The notes: generated from the letters alone by a model not told the origin. A DNA stretch of 64,000 nt from Anthonomus grandis grandis (GCF_022605725.1 NC_065567.1:39659127-39723126), one strand, 5' to 3'. Positions 45,166-57,544 are shown, counted from the first letter of the stretch. A program made the numbers and translations.

Positions 45166-46080
45166 ACAATACTAATAAAATTGTACAAAAACTAGCAGAA
45201 TAATTAACGTATTTACATTTTCATAATAATATTATTTTTTTACTATGATTTATCATAGTAAAAAAATATGAAATTAATTTAATAGTTAAATAACTAATAA
45301 ATTATTAATAATTTAGCTTAGATAAAGGGGTGATAAATGGCTTAAGTTAAAGCTTAGTTTAACCAAAGCAATTTATTAAGACTATTCTAACTTACCTTGT
45401 ATTGGGCTTGAGCCGATGTGCAGTAAAATGATTTTCTCATGCATAGAATTGTTTATTACTGAGATTTTCATGGTTTCAAGGCTTAAAAAGCTAAACCCAA
45501 ACATTAAACATATTGGGCCTGTTAAAAAACCAGGCAGTCTGTGCCTTTTGCTGTCCACAGATTTAACACAACAGCTTCTTCAGAATCCATTTTTGACTTT
45601 TGTTGTTTACATTTGAACTTGTCATTTTCACAAAAAAAGTTTATTGCAATAACTTTTTATGAAAATGCAATATCGCCAATGTCTATATTTGATTCAAAGT
45701 TTTTACTGTTTTTATGTCACTTTTTTTACAATGTAATTCACTGCTTTTTTATAAATTTTCCTGTATCCTAAGTGTTAGCACAACCAAATGCAAGTTAATG
45801 ACAGCTGAAACAATACACTGAACTAAACAACTGGAAAAAAAATTGTGCGAAATATGTGAACAGATCAATTTTGATAAGATTTTTCGCAAAATTTGGTTAA
45901 TGAAAGTTAGTTTTTCGGCAGAAGTAAAAAGAAAGCATGTGCAAGCTGAAGATATGAAAAATGGCCGCATTTTAAATGACATAATTTGATGCTTGATAGT
46001 GCACCCTTGGTAAAATGGTAGTTAGGTATTAGTTTTGCATTCATAGCGCCATTTAAATTTCGTGAAGAAGAAGCTTTTTA
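45166..46080. other. Stretch without supported gene
   Basis: Contains the palindrome at 45234-45267. Several small open frames (45416-45982) show no family motif. Confidence 0.35.
45234..45267. repeat. Perfect palindrome, 16-bp arms, 2-nt loop
   Basis: ATTTTTTTACTATGAT, TT, then the exact reverse complement. Near-cruciform geometry; no associated ORF or element end recognised. Confidence 0.6.
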
Positions 46081-46268
46081 GTATTCCGTAAATCGCCCAA
46101 AGTTTCAAGGCCCTGCGCAATTAGTACCGAGCTTCAGGAGGCGCGCGCGCGTCACGTTGCTATCCATTTTTTGTCGGTTTTTGCGACGATCACAAAGGGC
46201 TGCGCTGGTTTCAATTAGTACGGCTGGTGGCAGGTTCGAGGGAGAGGGATTCAAAACGGCATAAGGTA

Positions 46269-46646
46269 TTACATTTTTAATAAGCCGCCGTTTTGAAACG
46301 GTAAAAATAAAGAAAATCGTCCTTCCGAATCCACCAAGACTATCGGCAAGATCGTAGCTCCTATATTAGCCGAGATATCGCATTTGTAGAGCCTATTTTT
46401 GGGCTCAAAAACAATATCGAAAAATGACTTTTTCCGAATTCTCAGTGCTCTCATTCCCTTAGTTCTGCTCGAATCCGTTAATCCTAAATCCCTATTTTTA
46501 AGATCCCATAAATTTGGGTTTCCCCTATATAATTCAATAAATAAAAGTTTATTTATATCGTTCTGAATCCTGCTCCCTCGAACCTGCCATAGGCCGTACC
46601 ATAGCCGATCGATAGTTCTAGCCTGGACACTTATCCCCGCTTCCAT
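46269..46646 (-). pseudogene. MADF-like domain fragment
   Basis: A 125-codon frame includes NDINKLLFIELYRGNPNLWD followed by LKNRD and a basic stretch. It resembles the start of a MADF (Myb/SANT-like) DNA-binding domain, whose signature is hydrophobic-x-P-x-LWD. The second half of the domain is not recognisable. MADF proteins accompany some DNA transposons and also occur in insect regulators. The frame's two ends overlap the inner inverted repeats, so part of it is repeat sequence rather than native protein. Confidence 0.4.
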
Positions 46647-46932
46647 CGATACCTCACAACAGAAGCCGAAATCATGCGAGGCGACGACCGCATCGCGATG
46701 GCAAAAATTCCGCGCTGGGGCACATATTTTGCGTTGATTCGAAATAATATTTTACTGCAGTTATTATTGTAGTTTATAGTAAGATTAGGCATTTAAAATT
46801 TTAAACTACCAAACTATTTTGATACTCGCTTTGAGTTTTGTAAAGAATAAAAATTCGGTATTTAAATTAGGTAGGTAAATTACCAATTTTATTTTTAACT
46901 TACATTTTACAATCTTAATTTTAATTAGAATA

Positions 46933-47030
46933 ATGCCTACCTCTTGCTGCATTCCTGAGTGCAAAAGCAATTATAAAGTGCTACTGTTTAAGCTCAGAAA
47001 AAATTTAAATGGATTTTTCATTTTTTTCTT
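46933..47030 (+). pseudogene. THAP zinc finger N-terminal scrap
   Basis: ATG at 46933 starts MPTSCCIPECKSNYK, then LLFKLRKN. THAP domains begin with M-P-x-x-C-x-x-x-x-C followed by a vxxFxxP segment. The later Cys-x2-His half is not seen; the frame decays into Phe-rich sequence. THAP domains bind DNA and are typical of P-element-type transposases. Confidence 0.5.
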
Positions 47031-47967
47031 TGTTTTTTTTGATTATCTTTCGAATCATTGAAATTTTCGATTTTTTAAATAAGCAACAAAAATTTGGCGT
47101 AGGTACCTACCTAATTTTGTTTTCGGCATTAACATTTTTACGAGAAAGTAATACAGAAATGCAAAAACTTTCCCATAGCAACCAAGATAACCCACAAAAG
47201 TGTCAAGAATAAGTTTTTGAAAATTTGTTTTTTTTCAATAATCTTCAAAACCACATAAAATATAATATATATATTTTTTTATATGGCATATTCTTTTACA
47301 AGTAAATAATGTGCAACTTCGGGGTAAATTATCCATTTTCGTATTTTGAGGGTAGACGAATTTGAAACACCGTTTATGTATATTTTTCCAATAAAATAAA
47401 TAATAAAAAATATTTAAAACATTTATCATATACCTAAAAATACGTAATAATAAAAAAATATATTATCTTGTAAAATGTAAAATATTAGGTCCCGCGGTAT
47501 CTCCACTTAGTCGTTCCACTGTACGGCGTGCGCCACCAAATCTCGGCTTCAATTTTGACGCCACGAAACCAGTGTCACGGCTAGAACTCTCGATCGGCTA
47601 CGGCCGTACTTGTCGCAAAAACCGACAGAAAATGGATAGCAGCGCGACGCGCGCTCGTCTTTTCAAGCCCGGTACTCATTACACAAATTTGGCATCGTCG
47701 CGTGCGCGTGCCTTTCAATGTATACGCGTTTTTACGGAACTCTTATTTACAAACACAACAGGTTTTTTATAAATAGTGGGACAAACTTGGAAGGGTTCTA
47801 GAAAGCCTTAAAATAAGCAAGTTTGCACAATAAATATATATCTAATTTTGAAAATTAGTAGATAGGTTCTATGCATCTTGGACGGTTGGTTAACACATAA
47901 TTTAATTTTTTTATTTTACTAGTAGCATCCATGCGAACTAGAACCTAGCTCTTTAAAAAAAATAGTA

Positions 47968-50306
47968 GGGGAAACTGGCCTAAAATGACATACCCTAAAC
48001 AAAAGCTTCTACAAAACTTAGGAATATTTATTGATGACCATTCATTTCAAGTTCAGTGAGTTCGTTAGTTTATGCCAGTTCCCATGGAAGGCACAAAGCT
48101 TTAATTTTTTTCACTTTAAAATATTGATGCCAAATTTAAAAAAAAATTGCAGTATGTCATTTTAGGCATATACTTGGGCAAAATGGCATACACCTTTTTA
48201 TAGAAAATGTTGCAAATAAAAAAGGTAGAAATATTGAAAAAACCTTTATTATGAAATACAAAAATATAATGCTTTAATCACACGAAAAAACAAATGCCTA
48301 TTCAGTTACAAAGTTCGCAAGTACTAAACTTAGTGCGACGGGAGACCCCTGCGCATTCTGCGTGACTCCACTTTTTACACAATTTGACTTCAACCTGGTT
48401 ACGTTTTGCACGTCGCTCCAAGACTAAACGTTTCTCTTCTTCTTTCGCCTTGAGTTCCTCCATGTTAGGTGTAGATGTTAGCACAACCGTTCCCTGTCTT
48501 TTCCGATTTGTTCGTTTAAAAGATGCTGATACCTTGGGTATTGGAATGATGCTTTCCACGGAAACCCGGCTACTGTCTAGTATATTATCTTCTTCTTCAT
48601 TTGGAGTTATATGGGATGGTCCAGGTCTGCCCCTGTCGGCTTGTGATGGTGGAGGGGATGTGTTTGGATCAGGTCTTTGGTGGTCTCGTGTTTGTAATTC
48701 GGGATCATTTTGTTCAGGGATGGCGGTTGTTAATGACGCAGCGAACATCCAGTCGGGAAAAACATTGGCGTTAAACGGATAGATTCCTGTTTTTTTGAAC
48801 CCATTAACGACATTTTCCATAGTTGCACTGCGTTCATAGGCTTCAGAAAATAGCTGGCCTACTTGAAAAGGAGATACAGTGCGACCTGGATTATTCTTGA
48901 GCCACTTTGTAATCGCTTGATTATAATAGGCAGATAGGGGATCAAAAAATGACACATCCAGGGGTTGTAATCGGTGTGTGCGGTGCGGAGGAAAGCAAAT
49001 CATTAGGACACCATTTTCTTTAGCCAACGTAATAACTTCCAATTGTTTGTGGCTAACGTGACCATCAAGCAGTAAGAGGGTTTTGTTATTTTGACATGAA
49101 TGTGTAAGCTTAATAAATGTTTCAGCCATTTTTCTTACAAAACAGGTCACCTGTCATCCAGCCCGATTCTTGACACAAGCCCAATGTCCCAGCTGGTGCG
49201 TCATCAATTAACTCTGGTTTCCATTTTTTCCGAGAAAAAATCAGAGCCGGTGGCACAAAATTACCTATTGGATTCATAGCACAAACAACAGAAAAGTGTG
49301 CCCCCCGTTCTGCACTTGTAACGGCACCAACCTGCTTTCTTCCCTTTGTGGCCATAATTTTTTGCGGACGTTGAACCGTAGAAAGCGCAGACTCGTCAAC
49401 ATTGTAGATACAGTCAAAGGTTATGTTATGTTCCTCTACTGTATGTTCCAATAAATTGAAAATTTTTTCAACTTGCGGCTTATTGAAACCCTGCGCACGA
49501 GCCGCTGAAGTGGCTTCCGGTGTTCTGAGTGAAATGTTAGGATTGCGCCCCCTAAAGCCCACAAGCCAATCCCAGCCAGCCTTTTCTTAATCCGGTTAAA
49601 TCTGTGGGGTAACTTCTTCCATTCAGCTAATTCAAATGCCAATTTTTATTCAATTTTTATTTTATTTATTTTTTTTATTCTTTTATTTTTATCCTGTGCC
49701 CTTCGTCTAAGGGTTGCTTGCGGTACACCATATCTTTTAGGCGCCACCAACCAGCCCAGATCACCGTTTTGGACTGCTTTAATAGCTTCGCTCATGCTTG
49801 CCTCACCCCAATTTTGAAGCGTCAATTTACGCGTATACTTTCCAACCATATTATCTGAAATCATAAAAACATAGGTATAGGTTTCAGCCTAATGCCTATG
49901 TCGTTTTACACCAACACTGTGTATGTCAGTTTACCCAAAGAATAAGTGTGTTAGAAATGACCCAAATACTTATTAAAAACACAAAAAAAAACGGGCTTAA
50001 ATCACATCAAAATAAAGAAAAAAGTCTATTTTTTTACCTGGACTAACCGTACTTAGGCTTATTGTACCTCTTTAAGTGATATCGAGAAATTAGGAAACCA
50101 CAGAACAATGTTTTCAGGTTCGGAAAAAGTTTTTTTCGGTATTTCTTAAAAACACGTGTATTCTGCCCCGCAGAGTAGACTCGACTGAGGTCACAGCTGC
50201 AAACCAATTACATTTTGTCATTTACGACAGCGTTGCCACGTCTCAAATTAGAGAAGTGGCCGATATGCCATTTTATCCTAGTATGTCATTTTAGGCCAGT
50301 TTCCCC
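47968..50306 (-). mobile_element. pogo-type DNA transposon with TIRs and TA duplication
   Basis: The left end GGGGAAACTGGCCTAAAATG and its exact inverted copy at the right end (to 50306) are flanked by TA (47966-47967 and 50307-50308). The TIR identity extends to about 26 bp (…ACATAC). Length is 2339 bp and it encodes a minus-strand pogo/CENP-B-like transposase. Ends are crisp, so boundaries are precise. Confidence 0.85.
48302..49864 (-). pseudogene. pogo-like (DDE_1) transposase, frame-shifted
   Basis: From the start at 49864: a Psq-type helix-turn-helix (SEAIKAVQNGDLGWLVA, YGVPQATLRRRA), then after frame changes the catalytic domain. NVDES (first Asp, about 49400), LLLDGHVSH (second Asp, about 49060) and LQPLDVSFFDPL (third Asp, about 48945) are all present. 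The last 120 residues are Pro/Gln/Asp-rich, then basic, ending in a PHD-like Cys cluster (CKKWSHAECAG … CELC). Breaks: one near 49560-49640 before GFRGRNPNISL and one near 49125-49150 where the frame of 49122-49562 must pass to that of 48302-49150. The domain order and triad are otherwise intact, so this copy decayed recently. Confidence 0.85.
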
Positions 50307-50308
50307 TA

Positions 50309-50799
50309 CGCCACAGTTTTTTCTTCCAATAAAAAATATTTTTCAAATCCCCATTTAATTTAGAGTAAGTTTTTCCTCTTGGCTTTGTTTTCTCCAACGC
50401 ACCGTTTTTGCATAAAATAATAAAGTCCATTGTTCGAAATTTAATTCTCGCTAAAATTTAATTTTTTAGTTTGATCCGTTTCATAATGTTTACGGTATTT
50501 ATTATAAGGAAAAAAAACTTGTTTTTACTGTAGAATTCAGTATCAGAAAGTAACTTTTTGCTATTGTTAATGTTAAAAATAAGATTATTTCTTAAAATTG
50601 TATGACCCTGTATGTCAAAATCTAATCATTTTGGGATAGGGGTTTAGTGTCTCACCAATTATGAAACACTCTGTATGTGTCACAATATATAAAATTTAAT
50701 TATTGCTCAGATATTAATGATTTTTATTACAAGGAAATTACTGCTTCCCCTCTTGCAACCTCAGTTTGACATAGCTGATGAAAAATGATGTTAGGTTGG
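50309..50799. other. Stretch without supported feature
   Basis: Two short CTGTATGT(C/G) words near 50610 and 50670 resemble element ends but do not pair convincingly. No coding frame. Confidence 0.3.
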
Positions 50800-51958
50800 A
50801 AAGGTAGGTTTTATACTTTATTGAATTGGCTATATATTAGGAACGACAAACTGAATAAAAAATAAAACGCTGAAAACAGTTTCTATAAAACGTACGGGAA
50901 ACAAAAACAAGCATATCATCTCACCCTTAACTGAAACCTCTTGGATAGGGTGAGATACATCCCTACATTTTTAAATAGAAAGAGGGGTCAAGTAACACAT
51001 CATCTTGAAATGCTTGCTAATTATACCATGTTTATTATTTTGTAGCCACATAGCTGCACGTGTAGTTAGATTATTATTTTTCCTTAGGAAACATTTACAC
51101 AAGGTAACTGTTTCTTAAGGATAGCTCAACGTTTTAACTAAAGGCATCTAGGTCAAAATGTAAAACCAGAATATGTTTGCCAACTAGTACACAAATTTGA
51201 AGAAACTGGTTCTGTCACGAATAACAAGAGAAATCAACCGAGATTAATCGATAAAACAGCGCAGATTGAAATTCTGGGTCAGTTTGTAATGAATTCAACT
51301 TTATCAAATTGTCAAGCAGCTATAGCAACTGGATTATCTTGTGAATCCATAAGAAACATACCTAAATTTCATAAATTTGATTCCTATAAACTGCAAATAC
51401 TGCAAGAACTTGATGACGACGACCAAGACAGAAATCCAGTTTTGTAAAATAATGGTAGATAGATTTACGGCAGAACCTCGACTAGTTAAAAATATTTGCT
51501 TTAGTGATGAGTGTACCTTTTATTTAAATGGGCATGTTAATAAGCAAAATTGTAAATATATGTACGTGAAGAACTTAAAAGTAGGCTTTATTATTGCCTT
51601 CAAAATAACGGAAATTATTTTCAACATTTAATTAAATAATAATAAAAATTTAAAAATACTATTTTATTATTGTTTCTCTTGATAAGCAGAGAATAATTTA
51701 CCGAAATATACCTCTCTATAGTATCATTGGCAAGCACTTTTCAGGAGTTTTAGGATCATGTATCACTCGATTCCCCTTTGTATTTAAGATTTGACTGATG
51801 TATCACACCCTGTCCAAGGGGTTGCAAATAAGGGTGAGATAATATGTTTGTTTTATTCGCTCTTTGTTTTATACAAGCTGTTTTCAGCGTTTTATTAGTT
51901 CTTTATTTAGTTTTCGTTCCTAATATATAACTATTCAAGTTTTTAAATTGTCACCCTG
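50800..51958 (+). mobile_element. Tc1/mariner-superfamily element, family A copy 3
   Basis: The right end is AAATTGTCACCCTG (51958) before TA, the inverse of the end at 14004. The left end keeps TATATATTAGGAACGA-type TIR sequence but the outer ~20 bp are lost or altered. Both subterminal hairpins are present (50926-50973 and about 51796-51846). The transposase is truncated after the first catalytic region, so most of the catalytic domain is deleted. Confidence 0.75.
51170..51631 (+). pseudogene. Family A transposase, truncated
   Basis: Reads LVHKFEETGSVTNNKRNQPR, QIEILGQFVMNSTLSNCQAA (DNA-binding region) and, after one frame shift near 51420, MVDRFTAEPRLVKNICFSDE with CTFYLNGHVNKQNC, where the SDE holds the first catalytic Asp. 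The frame then leaves transposase sequence at about 51560. It matches the relics at 27.4 and 30.9 kb. Confidence 0.75.
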
Positions 51959-51960
51959 TA

Positions 51961-52324
51961 TAAAGATACGTAGTCTAAAATCCTATTTAAATTTATAAAA
52001 TACTATTTATTGAAATTAAATATATCATAACAAATATTTTGCCATCTGCCTTGTAATTACCTTGCATTACAAGGCAGGTAAGCACGATATTGAATCTTTT
52101 CATAACAAATAGCTTTTGTTTTAATATAGCTTTGACTTCTAAATTTAAGCCTTAAACGAGTTTCAAAAAGATACTTATTTATTTTAGCTGTATTGCATCA
52201 AAAAACTAAGTACTCTTAAAGATTTTAAGACATTAGTGGCACAGTGGCTAAAACACGCCACGCAACCTCGCCTGAGGGAGGTACCAAACATAATCAACCT
52301 TTAAAATAATATCAACCTTTGAAA
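51961..52324. other. Short non-coding stretch
   Basis: Holds an inverted repeat, GCCTTGTAAT…ATTACAAGGC, at about 52050-52078. TGGCACAGTGGCTAAA at about 52237 resembles a tRNA A box without a convincing B box. Confidence 0.3.
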
Positions 52325-55105
52325 TTATTTTTTTTTTTTATGATATACACAAGCACAAGAGGAAAGTCCTATGTCACTCTTGGAGTGGTGCTTGCGCGAA
52401 GATATTTGTGGGCATTTATCTTGAATCGCTGCAGGTTGTATGCGTCGGGAAATATATGAGGTGGAAGCCCGTTCCACAAAGAAGATGTTCTCCAGATGAA
52501 TGAGTCCCGATACAGCGACGTCCTTGGGGTAGGCAGGTGGACTCGATGTTGATGAGCCGCAACTGCTAGACGCGTCCTTCTTGGCTGTTCCGTTCTGGGT
52601 GGAATCAGGCCTGCCAGCTCAGAGGAGCACTTATCGTAATAATAACGGTAGAATAAACAGAGATCAGCCACCTTTCTCCTGTGCTCCAGACTATCCAGAC
52701 TCTTTGTCAGTTCTGGATTGTCGATAAGACGAATAGCTCTCTTCTGTATAGAATCTAGCAGCTTTAAACTATGCTTGGGTGCAGAGCTCCAGACATGCGA
52801 ACAATACTCGAGGGAAGGGCATATTTGAGCCTTATAAAGAGTCAGCAGCTGTTCTGGTGTATACAGTTTTTTTCATTTTGAAAAGCACTCCGAGTTTTTT
52901 GGAAGCTGCCCTGGCGATCTCGGCAACGTGGTCATGCCAGGACACACTGTTGGTGACTTCGACTCCTAGAAGATGTAAAGATGATTTCATTGGCAACGTT
53001 TTGCCTGCCATAACCAGCTCCGGGCCACCAAGGTTAGTCTTCATCGTAAATACTGCAGCTTGCGTTTTTTTAGCATTAAAATTGACCAGATTGTTACCGC
53101 CCCACTCCAAGATTGCTCTAATATCGTTGTTGGTTGAAGTTACTTGTTGCTGCCTAAGATTCTGAGAACTTGCGTCTGTCGTTGGTTTGGCGGACTTAAA
53201 TGTGGAAATAAGTGTGCTATCGTCCGCAAAGCTGTAGATTGGATTGACAGTGGTTCCTAGCAAATCGTTAATATATATCAAGAAAAGGGTGGGGGATAGA
53301 ATGCATCCTTGAGGGACTCCAGCGTTAATGTTAAACTTGTCGGAGAGGTGTCCATCGACGGCTACTTGGATTGTTCGTTGTTCAAGAAAACTTTTGATCC
53401 AATTCAATAATGAGGTTTTTATGCCGATTGAGGAGAGCTTGGTTGGTTAGAGCTTGGTCCCTCATGCCACACTCTGTCAAATGCTTTGGAAATGTCAAGA
53501 GCGACTGAGCGGGACTCGCCGTGCTTCTCCATGGCCTCCGTCCACAAGTGTGTGACGTAAGCCAGAAGATCGCCGGTGGATCTAAGCTTTCGGAAGCCGT
53601 ATTGATGATCGCTGATTAGTCCAGATGATTCCAGATATCTTAACAGTTGTTGGTTGACTGCTTTCTCCATAATCTTCGATATTACTGGAACTAGTGCAAT
53701 CGGGCGGTAATTGGAGGGCATCGTCTTCTTACCCTTTTTGGGTACAGCTTGCACTCGAGCAGTTTTCCAGCTTGTTGGAAATTGGCCCTGCTTATACGAT
53801 GCCGTGAACAGTCTACATAAGGGAGGAGTCAATTCGTCTGCACAACGTTTTAGTACTAGAGCTGAAATTCCATCGGGTCCAGAAGCTTTGTTGGTGTCTA
53901 CGCTTTTAAGAATTTTATTTATAATTCGTTGAGGAAACGAAATTTCTCCCATCGATGAATTCACCCTTGGCAAATATGGCGGTGTTTTGCCTTGCGAGTG
54001 CAGAGTAGAATTGGACGCGAAGAGTTTATCCAGTAAGTTGGCTTTTTCCCTTGCTGTTACCGCGATAGAACCATCATCTGCTGTTAGGGGTGGCAAGGCC
54101 GACTTAGCAAATGCTTGACTAACGGCTTTCGATACCGACCAGAAAGATCTTGTTCCATTTGGGCAGTTTAGCAGTTTGTTTTTGATCCTGTTGTTGTGAC
54201 TCTCTTTGCATTCATCAATAATTCGCTTGCAGCTATTTCTGGAAGTTAAAAAGTTCTTCCGATTTTAGGTGGAAGGATGTTGACGCCATTTGCGATATGC
54301 TGCGTTTTTAGTGTTTACTGCCTTTTTGCAATTCAGGTTGAACCATTGCTTATTGTTTGATCCGCATTTAGTAGAAAAAGGGATATAAGCTTCCATTCCT
54401 GCCAAGATCGTCTCTGTAATTTGGTTTGCACATTCTGAGATGTTATTGGTTTTAAAGCAGACTTCTTTCCAAGGGTATGAGCGATAAAATTCCCGAAGAT
54501 GGTTCCACTCTGCTGATTTATAGTGCCATAACCTTCCGCCGCATCGGAGGATTTCGTGGAACCACTGGCTATTATTTTGAACCACATGACGTCGAAGTCC
54601 GCAGGTTCAAGCGTTTCTTCCCGCTGGCAACTCAAATCGCTCTTGACAAATACTGCCAATCCAAAGTTTAGTCGAAATCGGGTGTGTAGATCGTATCCAG
54701 GATAAATGAGGTGAACATTTGTTGTTGAAGGTTTCACCTTTGTTTCTGCCAATGCTAGAATGTGAGGCTTATTTGATTGCAGGTGTTGGTGTACTGCATT
54801 AATATTGGTGTTTAGGCCTCTAATGTTGCAGAAATTGATTTTTAGGATTTTAAATCCGCCTGATGGACCCCCCCGATCAGCCTCCGCCCGGAGATCCGAA
54901 TGGGAGGCGAGTTTACCTCCGGAAAGTTTTGGTCGTGAGGGCGCCATCATGCATTTATTTTTATTTTCCATTTCCCCTTTGGAAACCGGACACATCGACA
55001 TGGCGGCGAAACGTGAGTTCCATGGAACCACTTCACGCCGCCTAAGTCCTATGTGGTGGTATTGAACCGGGCGATGCAAGTGGACAACATCTACCACCAA
55101 AAATA
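52325..55105 (-). mobile_element. Decayed LINE retrotransposon (jockey/CR1-like)
   Basis: Minus-strand LINE pol with an A-tail (seen as T10 near 52328-52338 on the plus strand). It has no ORF1 and begins near 55100, so it is 5'-truncated. A related fragment lies at 37.6 kb. Confidence 0.8.
52369..55000 (-). pseudogene. LINE endonuclease/reverse transcriptase pseudogene
   Basis: The endonuclease start is NFCNIRGLNTNINAVHQHL and LALAETKVKPS (54.6-54.85 kb). The rest of the endonuclease, including the expected GDLN and SDH motifs, is missing: after DFDVMWFK the frame changes and continues at a point beyond the domain. RT follows in 53419-54096 and 52832-53407: NKASGPDGISALVLKRC, SNYRPIALVPVISKIMEK, HQYGFRKLRSTGDLLAY, DISKAFDRVWH (motif A), GVPQGCILSPTLFLIYIND (motif B) and SFADDST (motif C). 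It is broken near 53410-53450. The C-terminus WRTSSLWNGLPPHIFP lies at 52369-52671. Internal deletion and frame shifts make it dead. Confidence 0.8.
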
Positions 55106-56153
55106 ATGTAACTTCCTCAATAACAAAAGGTTTTTTTTTGTAAAATCTTTAACTTGTATTTAAGTGTTGAGGATATATTCTTTGAACAAGTAAGAATTTC
55201 ACTTTGTTTTCTTTAATTTACTAATAGTTAAAATAAAGATTTTTACACGATTACTTCTAAAACGACTATGGTCTATAGATTCAGTTACCCTGTCACGTGT
55301 CCGTAACATACGGTTGCAATATACCTTCAACATTTTGCTCTAATATTACATTACAGTATCATAGCTGGCGCGCATATCATATCAGCGCTGGCTGGTCTGT
55401 TTATGATACATTAAAAGTACATCGTGCAAGACGTTTAATACTCTCACATTAACATATTATATTATACTACAGGTACATATGTGTGCTAGTTGGGAAGAAA
55501 CTTTACCATGATGTCCATTACAATAATCATAGTCAATCAAAGATCAACCTATATTGGTAACCACAAAATCTCTTTAAAAATGTGAGAATAATGCAAGAAT
55601 TCCTAGAATTCTTCTTAAACCTTCTGTCTCCTAAACATTTTTAGTAAAACACTTTCTTTGCCCAAATCGGAAACAAGGTATGCATGAAATAGCTTTTTGC
55701 TTACGTTTTGATGTGGAAAGAGAACATAAACAGAATTCGACATGTAGAAAGCAACACACGGAATCTGTCGAGAACAGTTTGGAGACAAATCGTTTCCCAT
55801 ACTCAATTTAAATATTTGTTCAAACCTGCTCATGAAATAACTTGTTCGTCTAAGAGACTAAAGAACTATTCACTATTGAAGTGTTATTAATATCATATAA
55901 TGTGTAATTGTGTATATTTTATTCTTAATAAATGTATCTTTATTTATTGGTAATTTACTCTTTTTTCAAGACTGAGTCGTGAAGATGAACTTTGTTTACT
56001 GCTGCTCTAAAGCTAACTCCTTCCTTTTGCATTTGGTAATAAAAACGGTTAATATTATTTTCTCTCCTAATTAATTTCTTATTATTTTATATATTTTTAT
56101 ACTATTTTTCGTAATGACTTAAATTTTTATTATATAAAAAGTATTATATATTG

Positions 56154-56185
<32 letters not shown>

Positions 56186-57544
56186 CACATATATATATAT
56201 ATAAAAGAAACAATAATTTTGCACAATATGCTATATTTGTTGATTTTTTTAATTTATAATTTTTATTTGCTGTACAACGTTTTATTAATTTTTGGCCTAA
56301 TGTAAAGATTGAGTAAATCAAAATATCTAAACTTCCTCAATTTGGCTATAAACAGTTTTATTTTTGATTGTTATCCATACTTGCTACATACACCAGTTAA
56401 TTACTTTTCTAAGGACGCTAACTTAAACTACGATTATAAAAATATTTCCTATTTAACTTTTGTATTCTACGGTTTAAAATTCATATCAACATTTTTCCTC
56501 TCTCCTAAATTTTCATTATTTTGTACATAAGTTATTTATTTTTTGTTTTTGTTCTAGTACAATAAAATTTTGTAAAAAAATACATTCCTAGTTAGGAAAA
56601 AAAAGTGAGACTCCAATCTTCTATCTATAAAGAAAGAGACTTAACTTTATTAAATCACACTACTAGCATGTTTAACGATTAAATAAATAAAATACTTAAA
56701 TATAAATAGAAAAAACTATTTTCCTATATAAACGAGAATAACAATATTATTTACATGTTACCTTTTAACCATCAGAAGATTGGATTTTTTAGAAACATTT
56801 GGACATTTGAAACTATCCTTCCAACACGCGCAAGACTATTTTGTTTATTTTTTTTTTATTTTTTTTGGGTTGCACCCACATTCTTTATAAGATTGAGGTA
56901 CTATGATTATTCTTATAAGGAATTGAAGAATTAATATAATATATTTATTTGACCTTGTTTAATTCGTTCATTATTTACATTATTACTAAGATTTTCAAGA
57001 ATATTTTATAGCTTGCAGTGTTAATTTTGGCAAACTATCACATATCATAACTAATTAAACTCTTTTGATGATTACACGAATGTATTCTTTTAAATATCTA
57101 AAACTTATATTATATAGCCTATCGATAAAAAATACAAAACATCACAAAAACTATTTATTATACAAGATTTACACAAAGCACGATTTAAAATATTTAAAAC
57201 GCGTTAAATAGACATAAAAAGAGTAAAGGCAATCATTAAGAATGTCCAAACTAAGAATACAAATGCACCTCAATCATCAATATTGTTAAAGGGTATTCGA
57301 TTTAAATGTGCTTTTGGACAAAATAAAATAATCTACATATTTATATTAATAGTCGAACTCCAATATTAGGTTAATATGTTACCATTTTCAATAAAATTTT
57401 ACATTAAATTTTGTATTTTTATTTAATTTAACATTTTATTATTTAAAAAAAATTAATATGGCACATTTGAATCAAACACCAAAAAAAGGTAATATCACCT
57501 TATGTTCGAAGTTCTTAAAGTTTAATAATGCTTTAAAAGCATAT
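55106..57544. other. Non-coding stretch; FGFR 3' UTR expected at its right side
   Basis: The part next to 57544 should contain the FGFR 3' UTR on the minus strand. I could not place the polyadenylation site among several TTTATT (minus AATAAA) candidates. The open frames near 55.6-55.9 and 56.3-56.5 kb have no family motif. Confidence 0.4.
56140..56210. repeat. AT-rich dinucleotide microsatellite
   Basis: Runs of (TA)n interrupted by TATATACA and CACA units. Confidence 0.85.

Larger units (their letters stand above)
46083..47743. mobile_element. TIR-flanked composite DNA element with MADF-like and THAP-like pieces
   Basis: The left arm (about 46083-46190) and the inverted right arm (about 47615-47743) share TTCCGTAAA, GAGTACCG-like, GCGCGCGTC and TGCTATCCATTTT, then GTCGGTTTTTGCGAC. 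A second, inner inverted repeat, GGCAGGTTCGAGGGAG, occurs at 46230 (plus) and about 46590 (minus), flanking the MADF-like frame. The arms are far GC-richer than the interior. No transposase catalytic domain was found, so the superfamily is undetermined (P-like or Harbinger-like are guesses from the domains). Confidence 0.5.

Noticed and set aside
48384..48782. 132-codon plus-strand ORF inside the pogo element
   Set aside because: Antisense shadow of the transposase C-terminal region.
52230..52285. tRNA or SINE head
   Set aside because: A-box-like word present but no convincing B box or tRNA fold.
52779..53165. 128-codon plus-strand ORF
   Set aside because: Antisense shadow of the LINE reverse transcriptase.
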